DNA of 64,000 bases from Pseudomonas sp. R37(2017) (lineage in GTDB: Bacteria > Pseudomonadota > Gammaproteobacteria > Pseudomonadales > Pseudomonadaceae). The first letter of the stretch is position 1. Every line of letters begins with the position of its first letter. The position numbers were made by a program, and so were the translations under genes. A model generated the notes under the pieces. That model was not told the origin of the DNA, did no database searches, and saw nothing but the letters and a program-made list of their open reading frames with translations. The stretch spans positions 62,001-126,000 of the forward strand of contig NZ_NEHO01000014.1 of the NCBI RefSeq assembly GCF_002113375.1, read 5' to 3'. Of this stretch, positions 9,074-20,362 are shown piece after piece.

Positions 9074-10630
9074 ATGTCCTACTCAAGCAAGTTATCGGCT
9101 CACTATCTTGAACTCGCGAAGTTGCCCGTTGGCGAGCAGCATTTCGCGGGTGAGGACGTTCGTTTTTCGAGCGAGTTCGAGACACTGGAACACGAGCTGT
9201 CCAAAGCCCGGTCAATGCATGAAAGCGGGCAGATCGACTGGCTGAAAGTACAAGAGGTTGGTGAGGCTCTGCTGCGCAATCAATCCAAGGATCTACGGGT
9301 TGCGAGCTGGGTGACGTGGGCGTTGTATCAGCGTGAGTCCTTTGCCGGCCTGCTGGCTGGTTGCGGTCTGTTACATCACCTGTGTGAACATCACTGGTCG
9401 CAGATACACCCCGCCAAATCGCGAACCCGTGCGGCGGCTGTCGGCTGGCTGGTGCTTCGTCTTGAACAGGTGCTTACTGAAAGTGTCCCGATCAAAGAGC
9501 AGCTACCGCTGTTCAGACGGCTGGTGGAACACCTTGAGGGCCTCGACGCTGCCTGCACCGAACACCTGGGGGGCGATGCGCCGCTGCTGTTACCGATCAC
9601 TCGCCGCTTGAGAACCATGGTTCAGCGCGCCGCTGACAACCGGCCCGAGCCTGGTGTGGTGGGCGTCGCGGTGGCTCAGGTCAAACAGGCTGCCGCTCAG
9701 CTGTTCACGCCGGGCGCACCGATCGACAACGAAAAAGAAGCCCACAAGGCCCTGCGCAATCAGCAAGAGGGTGCGCGGCCATTGTGTGCGTGGTGGCTCA
9801 AGCAGAAGGCCACCGACCTGCGTGCCCTGCGCCTCAATCGCACGCTCCTGTGGTTGTCCATCGACGCTGTCCCTGAGCGTAATGCCGAGCAAATCACCGT
9901 ACTGCGCGGTTTACCGGCGGACAAGCTCAAGGCCTTTCAGGACCAATACGACCAGGCCAAGTACGCCGATCTGTTGGTAGAGCTGGAGGCGAGCCTGGCG
10001 AAGGCGCCATTCTGGTTCGATGGCCAGCGGATGGTCTGGGACTGCCTTCAGGGCTTGAACGCCGAGATGGCGATGCGCGAAGTGGAAATCCATTTCGCGC
10101 TGTTGATTCAGCGACTGCCTGGCATCGTCGAATTGCGTTTCCACGATGGCGCTCCGTTTGCCGACCCGGCCACTCGGGCATGGATTGCCGCCAACGTCAT
10201 GCCGCACCTGCAAACCGCCAGCGCGCCGCGCAAAGTCGAAGTCGCCGACACTCAACCCGCCTGGGAGTCGGCTCTGGAAGAAGTCCTGCCGATTCTGCGC
10301 AAGGATGGCCTGAAGGTCGCCGTTCAGTTCCTCAAGCAGGGCCTGCAAGGCGCACAGGGCGGGCGTGCTCGATTCTTCTGGCAGTTCGCCCTCGCACGGC
10401 TGTGCTTCTTGGCCAGGAAATACGAACTGGCCAAGACCCAGCTCGAAATCCTCGACCAGACATTGCAGGACTCGGGCCATAACGCCTGGGAGCCTGATCT
10501 TGCGCTGCAAGTGCTGCAGTTGCTGCATAGCTGCTGCGAGTCGTTACCGCAGAACCATGTCGTACGTGAACGCAAGGAAGAGATTTATCGCAGGTTGTGC
10601 CACCTCGATCTCGAAGTGGTACTCGAATAG
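9074..10630 (+). CDS. tssA: T6SS protein TssA (ImpA-N domain, VCA0119/VasJ type)
   Basis: TssA primes and caps sheath polymerisation at the baseplate and distal end. The 518-residue product begins with the ImpA-N region typical of the family (YLELAKLPVG, then TWALYQRESFAGLLAG and HHLCEHHWSQIHP around residues 78-113). It continues with a long helical middle and C-terminal part, including GGRARFFWQFALARLCFLA near residue 430, which fits the VCA0119/VasJ class from memory. It opens the operon order tssA-B-C-E-F-G-H seen in HSI-II-type clusters. The Shine-Dalgarno sequence is weak (GGAA about 10 bases upstream). tssB follows after 33 bases. Confidence 0.93.
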   Translation: MSYSSKLSAHYLELAKLPVGEQHFAGEDVRFSSEFETLEHELSKARSMHESGQIDWLKVQEVGEALLRNQSKDLRVASWVTWALYQRESFAGLLAGCGLLHHLCEHHWSQIHPAKSRTRAAAVGWLVLRLEQVLTESVPIKEQLPLFRRLVEHLEGLDAACTEHLGGDAPLLLPITRRLRTMVQRAADNRPEPGVVGVAVAQVKQAAAQLFTPGAPIDNEKEAHKALRNQQEGARPLCAWWLKQKATDLRALRLNRTLLWLSIDAVPERNAEQITVLRGLPADKLKAFQDQYDQAKYADLLVELEASLAKAPFWFDGQRMVWDCLQGLNAEMAMREVEIHFALLIQRLPGIVELRFHDGAPFADPATRAWIAANVMPHLQTASAPRKVEVADTQPAWESALEEVLPILRKDGLKVAVQFLKQGLQGAQGGRARFFWQFALARLCFLARKYELAKTQLEILDQTLQDSGHNAWEPDLALQVLQLLHSCCESLPQNHVVRERKEEIYRRLCHLDLEVVLE

Positions 10631-10663
10631 GCCCTCCGGGCTACAACAGTAAGGAGAAAAACC

Positions 10664-11167
10664 ATGGCCAAAGAAGGCTCGGTCGCCCCCAAGGAACGCA
10701 TCAACGTCACTTTCAAACCTGCCACCGGTGGTGCACGGGAAGAGATCGAGCTGCCGTTGAAACTACTGGCGATAGGTGACTACACCCTCAGCAAGGACGA
10801 ACGAAAGGTCGAGGATCGCAAGCCGATCAGCATTGACAAGACAACCTTCGACGACGTGCTGGCCAAGCAAGAGCTGAGCCTGGCACTGAGTGTGCCGAAC
10901 CGTCTCCAGGACAATGGTGAGACGCAAGCACTGGCCGTGAAACTGCAGGTCAAGTCGATGAAAGACTTCAACCCGGCCTCGCTGGTCGAGCAAGTCCCCG
11001 AGTTGAAAAAGCTTATGGAGTTGCGCAACGCGCTGGTGGCCCTGAAAGGCCCGCTGGGTAACGCGCCGGCGTTTCGCAAAGCCATCGAAGGCGCGCTCGC
11101 CGACGACGAATCCCGCGCTCGCGTACTGGGTGAGCTGGGCCTGAACGCCGCCGCCCAGGACGCCTGA
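10664..11167 (+). CDS. tssB: T6SS contractile sheath small subunit TssB (VipA)
   Basis: TssB and TssC polymerise into the cytoplasmic contractile sheath around the Hcp tube. The 167-residue product is the usual family length and carries the diagnostic blocks RINVTFKPATGG, ELPLKLLAIGDY and the C-terminal LRNALVALKGPLGN, followed by a short region ending in the acidic/alanine-rich tail. A strong AAGGAG lies 8 bases before the ATG. The gene is followed after 28 bases by tssC with its own Shine-Dalgarno (AAGGAAG), as is normal for subunits needed in similar amounts. Confidence 0.97.
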   Translation: MAKEGSVAPKERINVTFKPATGGAREEIELPLKLLAIGDYTLSKDERKVEDRKPISIDKTTFDDVLAKQELSLALSVPNRLQDNGETQALAVKLQVKSMKDFNPASLVEQVPELKKLMELRNALVALKGPLGNAPAFRKAIEGALADDESRARVLGELGLNAAAQDA

Positions 11168-11195
11168 GTCCCCATCAGCCAAGGAAGCCAAGATC

Positions 11196-12671
11196 ATGAG
11201 CACAAGTGCAGCACAGCAAAAGAACAAAGAGCACGGCGAATACAGCATTCTCGACAGTATCATCGCCGAAACCCGCCTGACGCCGGACAACGAAGCCTAC
11301 GGCATCGCCAAGCGCGGGGTGTCGGCATTTATCGAAGAGCTGCTCAAGCCGCAGAACAGCGGTGAACCGGTCAAGAAAGCCATGGTTGACCGCATGATCG
11401 CCGAGATCGATGCCAAGCTCAGCCATCAGATGGACGAAATCCTCCACCACCCGGACTTCCAGTCCCTGGAATCATCGTGGCGTGGTCTGCAGTTGCTGGT
11501 TGAACGCACCAACTTCCGCGAAAACATCAAGATTGAAATCCTCAACGTTTCCAGGCAAGACCTTCTGGACGACTTCGAAGACTCGCCAGAAGTGATGCAG
11601 GCCGGCCTGTATAAGCACGTTTACACCGCTGAATACGGTCAGTTCGGTGGTCAGCCGGTGGGCGCGATCATCGCTAACTACTTCATGTCACCCAGCTCGC
11701 CGGACATAAAACTGATGCAGTACGTGTCCAGTGTTGCCAGCATGTCCCACGCGCCATTCATCGCCGCGGCCGGTCCGCAATTTTTCGGCCTGGAAAGTTT
11801 CACCGGTCTGGTGAGCCTCAAGGATCTGAAGGATCACTTCGACGGCCCGCAATTCGCCAAATGGCAGAGTTTCCGCCAGTCGGAAGACGCCCGTTATGTG
11901 GGTTTGACCGTGCCGCGCTTCCTGCTGCGCAACCCGTACGACCCGGAAGAAAACCCGGTTAAATCGTTCGTTTACAAAGAAACCGTCGCCAATAGCCATG
12001 AACACTACCTTTGGGGCAACACGGCGTTTGCGTTCGGCACCAGGTTGACTGATAGCTTCGCCAAATTCCGTTGGTGCCCGAACATCATCGGCCCGCAAAG
12101 CGGTGGCGCAGTGGAAGACCTGCCGCTGCACCACTTCGCGAGCATGGGTGAAATCGAAACCAAGATCCCAACCGAAGTCCTGGTTTCCGACCGTCGCGAA
12201 TACGAACTGGCCGAGGAAGGCTTTATCTCCCTGACCATGCGCAAAGGCTCGGACAACGCTGCGTTCTTCTCTGCCAGCTCGGTACAAAAGCCAAAGTTCT
12301 ATGGCAACGGTGCAGAAGGCAAGACGGCCGAGCTGAACTACAAGCTGGGCACCCAATTGCCGTACATGATGATCGTCAACCGCCTGGCTCACTACCTGAA
12401 GGTGTTGCAGCGCGAACAACTCGGCTCGTGGAAAGAGCGTACCGACCTCGAACTGGAACTGAACAACTGGATTCGCCAATACGTGGCCGACCAGGAAAAC
12501 CCAAGTGCCGAAGTCCGTGGCCGACGTCCACTGCGGGCTGCCCAGATCATCGTCAGCGATGTGGAAGGCGAGCCCGGCTGGTACCGCGTCAACCTGAACG
12601 TGCGCCCGCACTTCAAGTACATGGGGGCCGATTTCACCCTTTCGCTGGTTGGCAAACTGGACAAAGAGTAA
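11196..12671 (+). CDS. tssC: T6SS contractile sheath large subunit TssC (VipB)
   Basis: This is the partner of TssB in the sheath, recycled by ClpV after contraction. The 491-residue product has the family landmarks in order: LDSIIAETRLTP near the N-terminus, FQSLESSWRGLQLLVERTNF near residue 90, APFIAAAGPQFFG near residue 186, NTAFAFGTRLTDSF near residue 275, and a C-terminal LRAAQIIVSDVEGEPGWY followed by the gp25-interacting end. Length, order and motifs are all canonical, and nothing is missing. tssE starts 14 bases downstream. Confidence 0.97.
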   Translation: MSTSAAQQKNKEHGEYSILDSIIAETRLTPDNEAYGIAKRGVSAFIEELLKPQNSGEPVKKAMVDRMIAEIDAKLSHQMDEILHHPDFQSLESSWRGLQLLVERTNFRENIKIEILNVSRQDLLDDFEDSPEVMQAGLYKHVYTAEYGQFGGQPVGAIIANYFMSPSSPDIKLMQYVSSVASMSHAPFIAAAGPQFFGLESFTGLVSLKDLKDHFDGPQFAKWQSFRQSEDARYVGLTVPRFLLRNPYDPEENPVKSFVYKETVANSHEHYLWGNTAFAFGTRLTDSFAKFRWCPNIIGPQSGGAVEDLPLHHFASMGEIETKIPTEVLVSDRREYELAEEGFISLTMRKGSDNAAFFSASSVQKPKFYGNGAEGKTAELNYKLGTQLPYMMIVNRLAHYLKVLQREQLGSWKERTDLELELNNWIRQYVADQENPSAEVRGRRPLRAAQIIVSDVEGEPGWYRVNLNVRPHFKYMGADFTLSLVGKLDKE

Positions 12672-12685
12672 GCGGAGTCTCACTC

Positions 12686-13096
12686 ATGACTGGATACGGC
12701 AGCCTTTTCGAGCGCCTGGGGGGCGACGCGGACAAACGCGTCGACTGGAGCCGTGAGGACTCATGCGTAGCGTCCGTGGCTGCCCATCTGGCCAAGATGC
12801 TCAGCACCCGTGCGGGCAGTGTGCAAACACTGTCCGATTACGGGCTACCCGATCTTAATGACATGCGTTTGAGCCTGCATGACGCCCTGAGCCAGGCCCG
12901 TTTGGCCATCGAGAAATTCATCGATGCCTACGAGCCACGCCTGAGCAATGTGCATGTCATGCCCCTGCCACGTGACCACGATCAGCTTCGTCTGTCCTTC
13001 AGTATCGAAGCCCTGCTGGAGATCGATGGTCTCAAGCGCCAGGTCAGTTTCGCCGCGAGCCTGGATGGCGGTGGACAAGTCAAAGTCAGTCCATAA
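12686..13096 (+). CDS. tssE: T6SS baseplate protein TssE (gp25-like)
   Basis: TssE is the gp25-like baseplate wedge that nucleates sheath assembly. The 136-residue product begins GYGSLFERLGGD and shows YGLPDLNDMRLS near residue 53, the family core, and ends with the beta-strand pair around SIEALLEIDG. The reading frame is open far upstream, but ATG 12686 is the natural start: it follows tssC by 14 bases and begins at the conserved SLFERL segment. The order tssC-tssE-tssF-tssG is the canonical baseplate block. Confidence 0.93.
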   Translation: MTGYGSLFERLGGDADKRVDWSREDSCVASVAAHLAKMLSTRAGSVQTLSDYGLPDLNDMRLSLHDALSQARLAIEKFIDAYEPRLSNVHVMPLPRDHDQLRLSFSIEALLEIDGLKRQVSFAASLDGGGQVKVSP

Positions 13097-13114
13097 AAAA
13101 TCAGGTAACCGACC

Positions 13115-14902
13115 GTGTCCTTTAACCATTACTACCAAAGCGAACTCACCGCACTTCGCCAGTCAGGTCGCCGATTCGCTGAGCGTAACCCCGCGTTGGC
13201 GCCTTTCCTGGGTCAGGCCGGGCGCGATCCGGACGTGGAGCGATTGCTTGAAGGCTTTGCATTTCTGACCGGTCGTCTGCGTCAGAAGCTCGACGACGAA
13301 TTACCTGAACTTAGCCACTCGCTGATGCAGTTGCTGTGGCCGAATTACATGCGGCCGCTGCCGGCGTTGAGCATTTTGCAGTTCGACCCGCTCAAGCATT
13401 GCGGGCCGGCACTGATGGTCAGGCGCGATACGCCGGTGGAGAGTCAGCCGGTCGATGGCGTGAGTTGCCGTTTCCGCACGTGCTACCCGACCGAAGTCCA
13501 GGCGCTGGACCTCACCGAGCTGACGTATTCGGTGAAAGGCGACGGTTCGCTATTGAGTCTGCGCCTTGAGATGAGTGCCGACGGTGACTTCGACGAACTG
13601 AAGTTGAGTCGTTTGCGTCTGCATTTCGCGGGTGAGCGTTACATCAGCCAGATGCTGTATCTCTGTCTGTTGCGCAACCTGGATGGTATCGAACTGCTGC
13701 CACTGGATGGCGCCGGCAAGCCGATCGATGACGCCAACGGCAAGTCGATGGCGTTCAAGTTACCCGGCGAGCGGGTGCAGCCCGTGGGCTTTGCCGAAGA
13801 GGAGGCGTTGATTCCGTACCCGCTGAACACCTTCCGCGGCTACCGTTATCTGCAGGAATACTTCGCTTTCCAGGACAAGTTCCTGTTCGTCGACGTCAAG
13901 GGTCTGGACCTGCTGGGGACGCTGCCAGAAGCCACTCTCAAGCAGATGCGCGGCCTTGAGTTGCGTTTCGACATTCGCAAGAGCGGCAACATGCGCATGC
14001 GTCCGACCCTGGACAACGTGAAGCTGTATTGCACGCCGATCGTTAATTTGTTCAAGCACGATGCAGTGCCGATACGCCTCGATGGAAAGCAGGACGAATA
14101 CCTGTTGCTGCCCGCCAAGCATGACCCGAAAAACTGCGGTGTGTTTTGCGTGGAAACCGTCATTGGCTGGAAGACCGGTGGCCGGGGTAACGAGAAGTAC
14201 GTGCCGTTCGAATCCTTCGAGCACGACTCGAGTTTCGATGTTCCCGACAGCCGTCCGCACTACAGCATTCGCCAGCGACCGTCCCTGCTGCACGACGGTC
14301 TCGACACCTACCTGAGTTTCGGCATCCGCCACACCGAAGCCTTTGAAACGATGTCGATCGAGTTGACGTGCACCAACCAGAACCTGCCGAGCAGGCTCAA
14401 GGTCGGTGACATTTGCATTACCTGCGAGAAAACGCCGGAGTTCCTCAGCTTTCGCAACATCACCCCGGTCACGTCGAGTTTTGCGCCGCCGGTGAACCGC
14501 GACTTCCTCTGGAAGCTGATCAGCAACATGTCGCTCAATTATCTTTCCCTGGCCGACGTCAATGCATTGAAGGTGATTCTCGAAACCTACGACTTGCCGC
14601 GCTATTACGACCAGCAGGCGCAGAAGGTCAGCAAACGCCTGCTCGGTGGGCTCAAATCGATCACGCATCACCACGTCGATCGTTTGCATCGTGGTCTACC
14701 GGTACGCGGGCTGTGCACTGAGCTGACCATTGATCCCGAGGGCTATGTCGGCGAAGGCGACCTGTTCGTGTTTGCTTCGGTCCTTAACGAGTTTTTCGCG
14801 CTTTACGCCAGCCTCAACTCCTATCACGAGCTGCGGGTAAAAAGTACACAGGGGGAGGTGTACCAATGGACACCACGTATGGACCTGCAGCCCCTGCTTT
14901 AA
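13115..14902 (+). CDS. tssF: T6SS baseplate protein TssF
   Basis: TssF forms the wedge of the baseplate with TssG, TssE and TssK. The 595-residue product matches the family from its first residues (FNHYYQSELTALRQSG, FAERNPALAPFLG) through LSHSLMQLLWPNYMRPLP near residue 68 and the C-terminal GDLFVFASVLNEFFALYA. The start codon is GTG at 13115, 18 bases after tssE, with a weak ribosome site (CAGGTAA). No better in-frame ATG lies nearby that keeps the conserved N-terminus. The 3' end overlaps tssG by 37 bases. Confidence 0.95.
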   Translation: MSFNHYYQSELTALRQSGRRFAERNPALAPFLGQAGRDPDVERLLEGFAFLTGRLRQKLDDELPELSHSLMQLLWPNYMRPLPALSILQFDPLKHCGPALMVRRDTPVESQPVDGVSCRFRTCYPTEVQALDLTELTYSVKGDGSLLSLRLEMSADGDFDELKLSRLRLHFAGERYISQMLYLCLLRNLDGIELLPLDGAGKPIDDANGKSMAFKLPGERVQPVGFAEEEALIPYPLNTFRGYRYLQEYFAFQDKFLFVDVKGLDLLGTLPEATLKQMRGLELRFDIRKSGNMRMRPTLDNVKLYCTPIVNLFKHDAVPIRLDGKQDEYLLLPAKHDPKNCGVFCVETVIGWKTGGRGNEKYVPFESFEHDSSFDVPDSRPHYSIRQRPSLLHDGLDTYLSFGIRHTEAFETMSIELTCTNQNLPSRLKVGDICITCEKTPEFLSFRNITPVTSSFAPPVNRDFLWKLISNMSLNYLSLADVNALKVILETYDLPRYYDQQAQKVSKRLLGGLKSITHHHVDRLHRGLPVRGLCTELTIDPEGYVGEGDLFVFASVLNEFFALYASLNSYHELRVKSTQGEVYQWTPRMDLQPLL

Positions 14903-15873
14903 GCGGGCTGACCCGAGTAATACGCGAGTACTCGCTGTTTCAGGCCGTGTTGCTGGTGATCGACCGTCTGCGCGTGGCACATCCGCACCTGAGCGAAGCC
15001 GATCTGTACGACCAGCTGGAATTCCAGGCCAACCCGAGCCTGGGTTTCCCTGGCAGTGACGTCGATTGCGTAGAGTTTTTCGAAGAGCATGGTCAGATGC
15101 GCGCGCGCATGCGGTTGAACCTGATCGGTCTGGTCGGTTCCAGTTCGCCGCTGCCGGCGTTCTATTGCGAGCAAGCCTTGGGCGACAGCGAGGAGGGCAA
15201 CCTGACCCGCAACTTCCTGGACCTGTTTCACCACCGCCTGCAACGGTTGATGCTGCCGATCTGGCGCAAGTACCGCTACCGCGCGAGCTTCGAGAGCGGA
15301 GCCGTCGATCCTTTTTCTGCGCAATTGTTTGCCTTGATCGGCCTGGGTGGCGAAGAAATCCGCAAGGCCGGGGAACTCAATTGGAAACGCCTGCTGCCGT
15401 ACCTCGGTTTGCTCAGCTTGCGTGCGCACTCGGCGGCGTTGATTGAAGCGGTGCTGCGTTACTACTTCAAGCACGCACAACTGACCATCGAGCAGTGCAT
15501 CGAGCGCCGTGTGGAAATTCTCGACGAGCAGCGCAATCGATTGGGCCGTGCCAACAGTCGACTGGGAGAAGACCTGGTGCTGGGCGATCACGTGCGTGAT
15601 CGCAGTGGAAAATTTCGCATTCACATTCAAGAACTCCACTGGCAGCGCTTTCACGAATTCCTGCCGATCGGTGTCGGCTACCAGCCGCTGTGCGCGCTGG
15701 TCCGGTTCACCCTGCGTGACCCGCTCGATTACGACATTCGCCTGGTGCTGCGCCAGGAGGAAATCCCTGAACTGCGCATCGCTGAGCAGAACCCCTGTCG
15801 CCTGGGATGGACCAGTTGGCTGGGCTGCGAAGCAGCGGACGGTGTGGTGATTCTGGGCAGCAAAATTCATTAA
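14866..15873 (+). CDS. tssG: T6SS baseplate protein TssG
   Basis: TssG is the second wedge subunit paired with TssF. The 335-residue product shows the family's N-terminal FQAVLLVIDRLRVAHPHL (hydrophobic-aromatic start), LGFPGSDVDCVEFF, the conserved LNLIGLVGSSSPLPAFYCE near residue 85, and FLDLFHHRLQRLMLPIWRKY near residue 117. A strong GGGGGAGGTG ribosome site sits just before the ATG, inside the end of tssF, which it overlaps by 37 bases. The length is normal for the family. Confidence 0.95.
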   Translation: MDTTYGPAAPALSGLTRVIREYSLFQAVLLVIDRLRVAHPHLSEADLYDQLEFQANPSLGFPGSDVDCVEFFEEHGQMRARMRLNLIGLVGSSSPLPAFYCEQALGDSEEGNLTRNFLDLFHHRLQRLMLPIWRKYRYRASFESGAVDPFSAQLFALIGLGGEEIRKAGELNWKRLLPYLGLLSLRAHSAALIEAVLRYYFKHAQLTIEQCIERRVEILDEQRNRLGRANSRLGEDLVLGDHVRDRSGKFRIHIQELHWQRFHEFLPIGVGYQPLCALVRFTLRDPLDYDIRLVLRQEEIPELRIAEQNPCRLGWTSWLGCEAADGVVILGSKIH

Positions 15874-15886
15874 GGACAGATGACCC

Positions 15887-18535
<2,649 letters not shown>

Positions 18536-18536
18536 G

Positions 18537-20063
18537 ATGGGTGTGATGTTTACTCAGGTGCCGCAACCGCTGGTCTATGCCGAAGCCTTGCTGGCGCAGT
18601 TCGCCAACCTGTCTCGGGCAGCGGACGTTGCTGCGCTGCTGGTCGGTTTCGTGCGAGGGGCGGCTGAACTCAGCGGTTGCGAATTGGCGCAGATATACCT
18701 GCTGGATGCGACTCACACCTGTCTGGGAATGAACGTCGAGTGCCTGAACGGAATTCTGCAACCCCGACGGGTGGAGAGCCTGCTGGCCGATTACAACGCT
18801 GAACAACTGCTGCAATTCGCCCTGTGCCAGAACCGCGTGGTGAGCCTCGGCGAGTTGAGCGGCAGCCTGCACGACACCAGTTTCCTGCCACCGCAGGCGC
18901 CGCCTTGGCAGTCGCTGTTGTGCGTGCCGCTGGTCAATCAACGCAAGGCTGTCGAAGGCTTGCTGTTGTGCGCCAGCCACCGGCACATCGACCTTCAAGG
19001 GTTCGCCGACTCTCTCGGACAACTGGGTTCGTTCGTGCTTGGCCAATTGCACTTGCTGCAACGTCTGCGTCAGTCACCCCGCGATGCACGGCCAGCGCCG
19101 GTGAGTGTGCCGAGCGTCAGCGGTTATGGCTTGATCGGTAACAGCAAGGCCATGCGCCAGACCTGTTCGCTGATCAGCAAGGTCCTGCACAGCCCTTACA
19201 CGGTGCTGTTGCGCGGCGAAACCGGCACTGGAAAGGAAGTGGTCGCGCGGGCGATTCACGATGGCGGTCCGCGCCGTACCCAGGCGTTCATCGTGCAAAA
19301 CTGCGCAGCGTTTCCCGAAAGCCTGCTGGAAAGCGAGCTGTTCGGCTACCACAAAGGCGCATTCACCGGTGCAGACCGAGACCGCGCCGGGCTGTTCGAG
19401 GCGGCCAATGGCGGCACCTTGTTGCTCGATGAAATCGGTGACATGCCATTGTCGCTGCAAGCCAAGTTGTTGCGGGTATTGCAGGAAGGCGAGATCCGGC
19501 CACTGGGCTCCAATAACACCCGCAAGATCGACGTGCGCATCATCGCCGCGACCCATCGTGATTTGTCGGCGTTGGTCAGTGAGGGCAAGTTTCGCGAGGA
19601 TCTGTACTACCGCCTCGCGCAATTCCCGATTGAATTGCCAGCTCTGCGTCAGCGCGAAGGCGATGTTCTCGACCTGGCGCGGCACTTCGCTGAAATGGCC
19701 TGCTCGTTCTTGCAGCGTGATGCAGTGCATTGGTCCGACGCGGCGCTGGATCACCTCTGCAGCTATGCCTTTCCCGGCAACGTGCGTGAGCTCAAAGGCC
19801 TGGTCGAACGGGCGGTGTTGCTGTGCGAAGGCGGCGAGTTGCTGGCCGAGCATTTTTCCCTGCCCATGGATGCCATGGCTCAGGACAGCAACCTGAACCT
19901 GCGCGAACGCCTCGAGCGGGTCGAACGCAGTCTGCTGCTCGATTGTCTGCGCAAAAACAACGGCAACCAGACCCTGGCCGCCCGCGAGCTCGGACTGCCA
20001 CGCCGCACGCTGCTGTACCGCCTAGGGCGCTTGAACATCAACCTGGGTGATTTCGATGGCTAA
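18537..20063 (+). CDS. Sigma54-dependent T6SS activator (Sfa/VasH-like)
   Basis: An enhancer-binding protein expected to activate RpoN-dependent transcription of T6SS genes such as hcp/vgrG or the operon itself. Domains in the 508-residue product are an N-terminal GAF-like sensor (about 20-175) and an AAA+ domain starting GYGLIGNSKAMRQ. That domain has Walker A GETGTGKE at about 227, GAFTGA at 274-279 (the sigma54 contact loop, intact) and Walker B LLLDEIGDMP. A C-terminal Fis-type helix-turn-helix follows (NNGNQTLAARELGLPRRTLL). It sits between clpV and the lipoprotein/FHA genes, the position of sfa2 in P. aeruginosa HSI-II. An alternative ATG lies 9 bases inside. Confidence 0.93.
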   Translation: MGVMFTQVPQPLVYAEALLAQFANLSRAADVAALLVGFVRGAAELSGCELAQIYLLDATHTCLGMNVECLNGILQPRRVESLLADYNAEQLLQFALCQNRVVSLGELSGSLHDTSFLPPQAPPWQSLLCVPLVNQRKAVEGLLLCASHRHIDLQGFADSLGQLGSFVLGQLHLLQRLRQSPRDARPAPVSVPSVSGYGLIGNSKAMRQTCSLISKVLHSPYTVLLRGETGTGKEVVARAIHDGGPRRTQAFIVQNCAAFPESLLESELFGYHKGAFTGADRDRAGLFEAANGGTLLLDEIGDMPLSLQAKLLRVLQEGEIRPLGSNNTRKIDVRIIAATHRDLSALVSEGKFREDLYYRLAQFPIELPALRQREGDVLDLARHFAEMACSFLQRDAVHWSDAALDHLCSYAFPGNVRELKGLVERAVLLCEGGELLAEHFSLPMDAMAQDSNLNLRERLERVERSLLLDCLRKNNGNQTLAARELGLPRRTLLYRLGRLNINLGDFDG

Positions 20064-20204
20064 GTCCATTTTCGATCGGCGAAAGCCTCAGGTGGGGGTG
20101 GCCCAATGTCCAGGACTGGAGGGCCTGAATTCACCTTATCCGCTTCTGAATGCGACACCCAGACGGGTCGTCGCCTTGCCTTGTCTACCGTTGGAGACTC
20201 TCTG

Positions 20205-20345
20205 ATGCCTGTTCGTTACCGGCCAGCCGTAGTGCTGACCCTCGTCCTTCTATGCGGCCTTGGCGGCTGTAGCGGTAATTACAAATACAACGACAACACC
20301 TATCGCCCATTGGGTGATCCGCAGGCGGTCAATCGCGGCAAGTGA
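20205..20345 (+). CDS. Very small lipoprotein in the T6SS operon
   Basis: A 46-codon gene whose product has a basic start, a hydrophobic stretch (VVLTLVLLCGL) and a lipobox ending GGC at residue 21. After processing, this would leave a lipid-anchored peptide of only about 26 residues (starting CSGNYKYNDN). It is preceded by a plausible GGAG (TTGGAGACTC) 10 bases upstream of ATG 20205. A longer in-frame start at 20106 would bury the signal sequence and is rejected. It lies between the sigma54 activator and the FHA gene. TssJ proper is encoded separately at 21553, so this is an additional lipoprotein of unknown role. I do not recognise a family. Confidence 0.75.
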   Translation: MPVRYRPAVVLTLVLLCGLGGCSGNYKYNDNTYRPLGDPQAVNRGK

Positions 20346-20362
20346 CCGCAAGGAGTATCACC

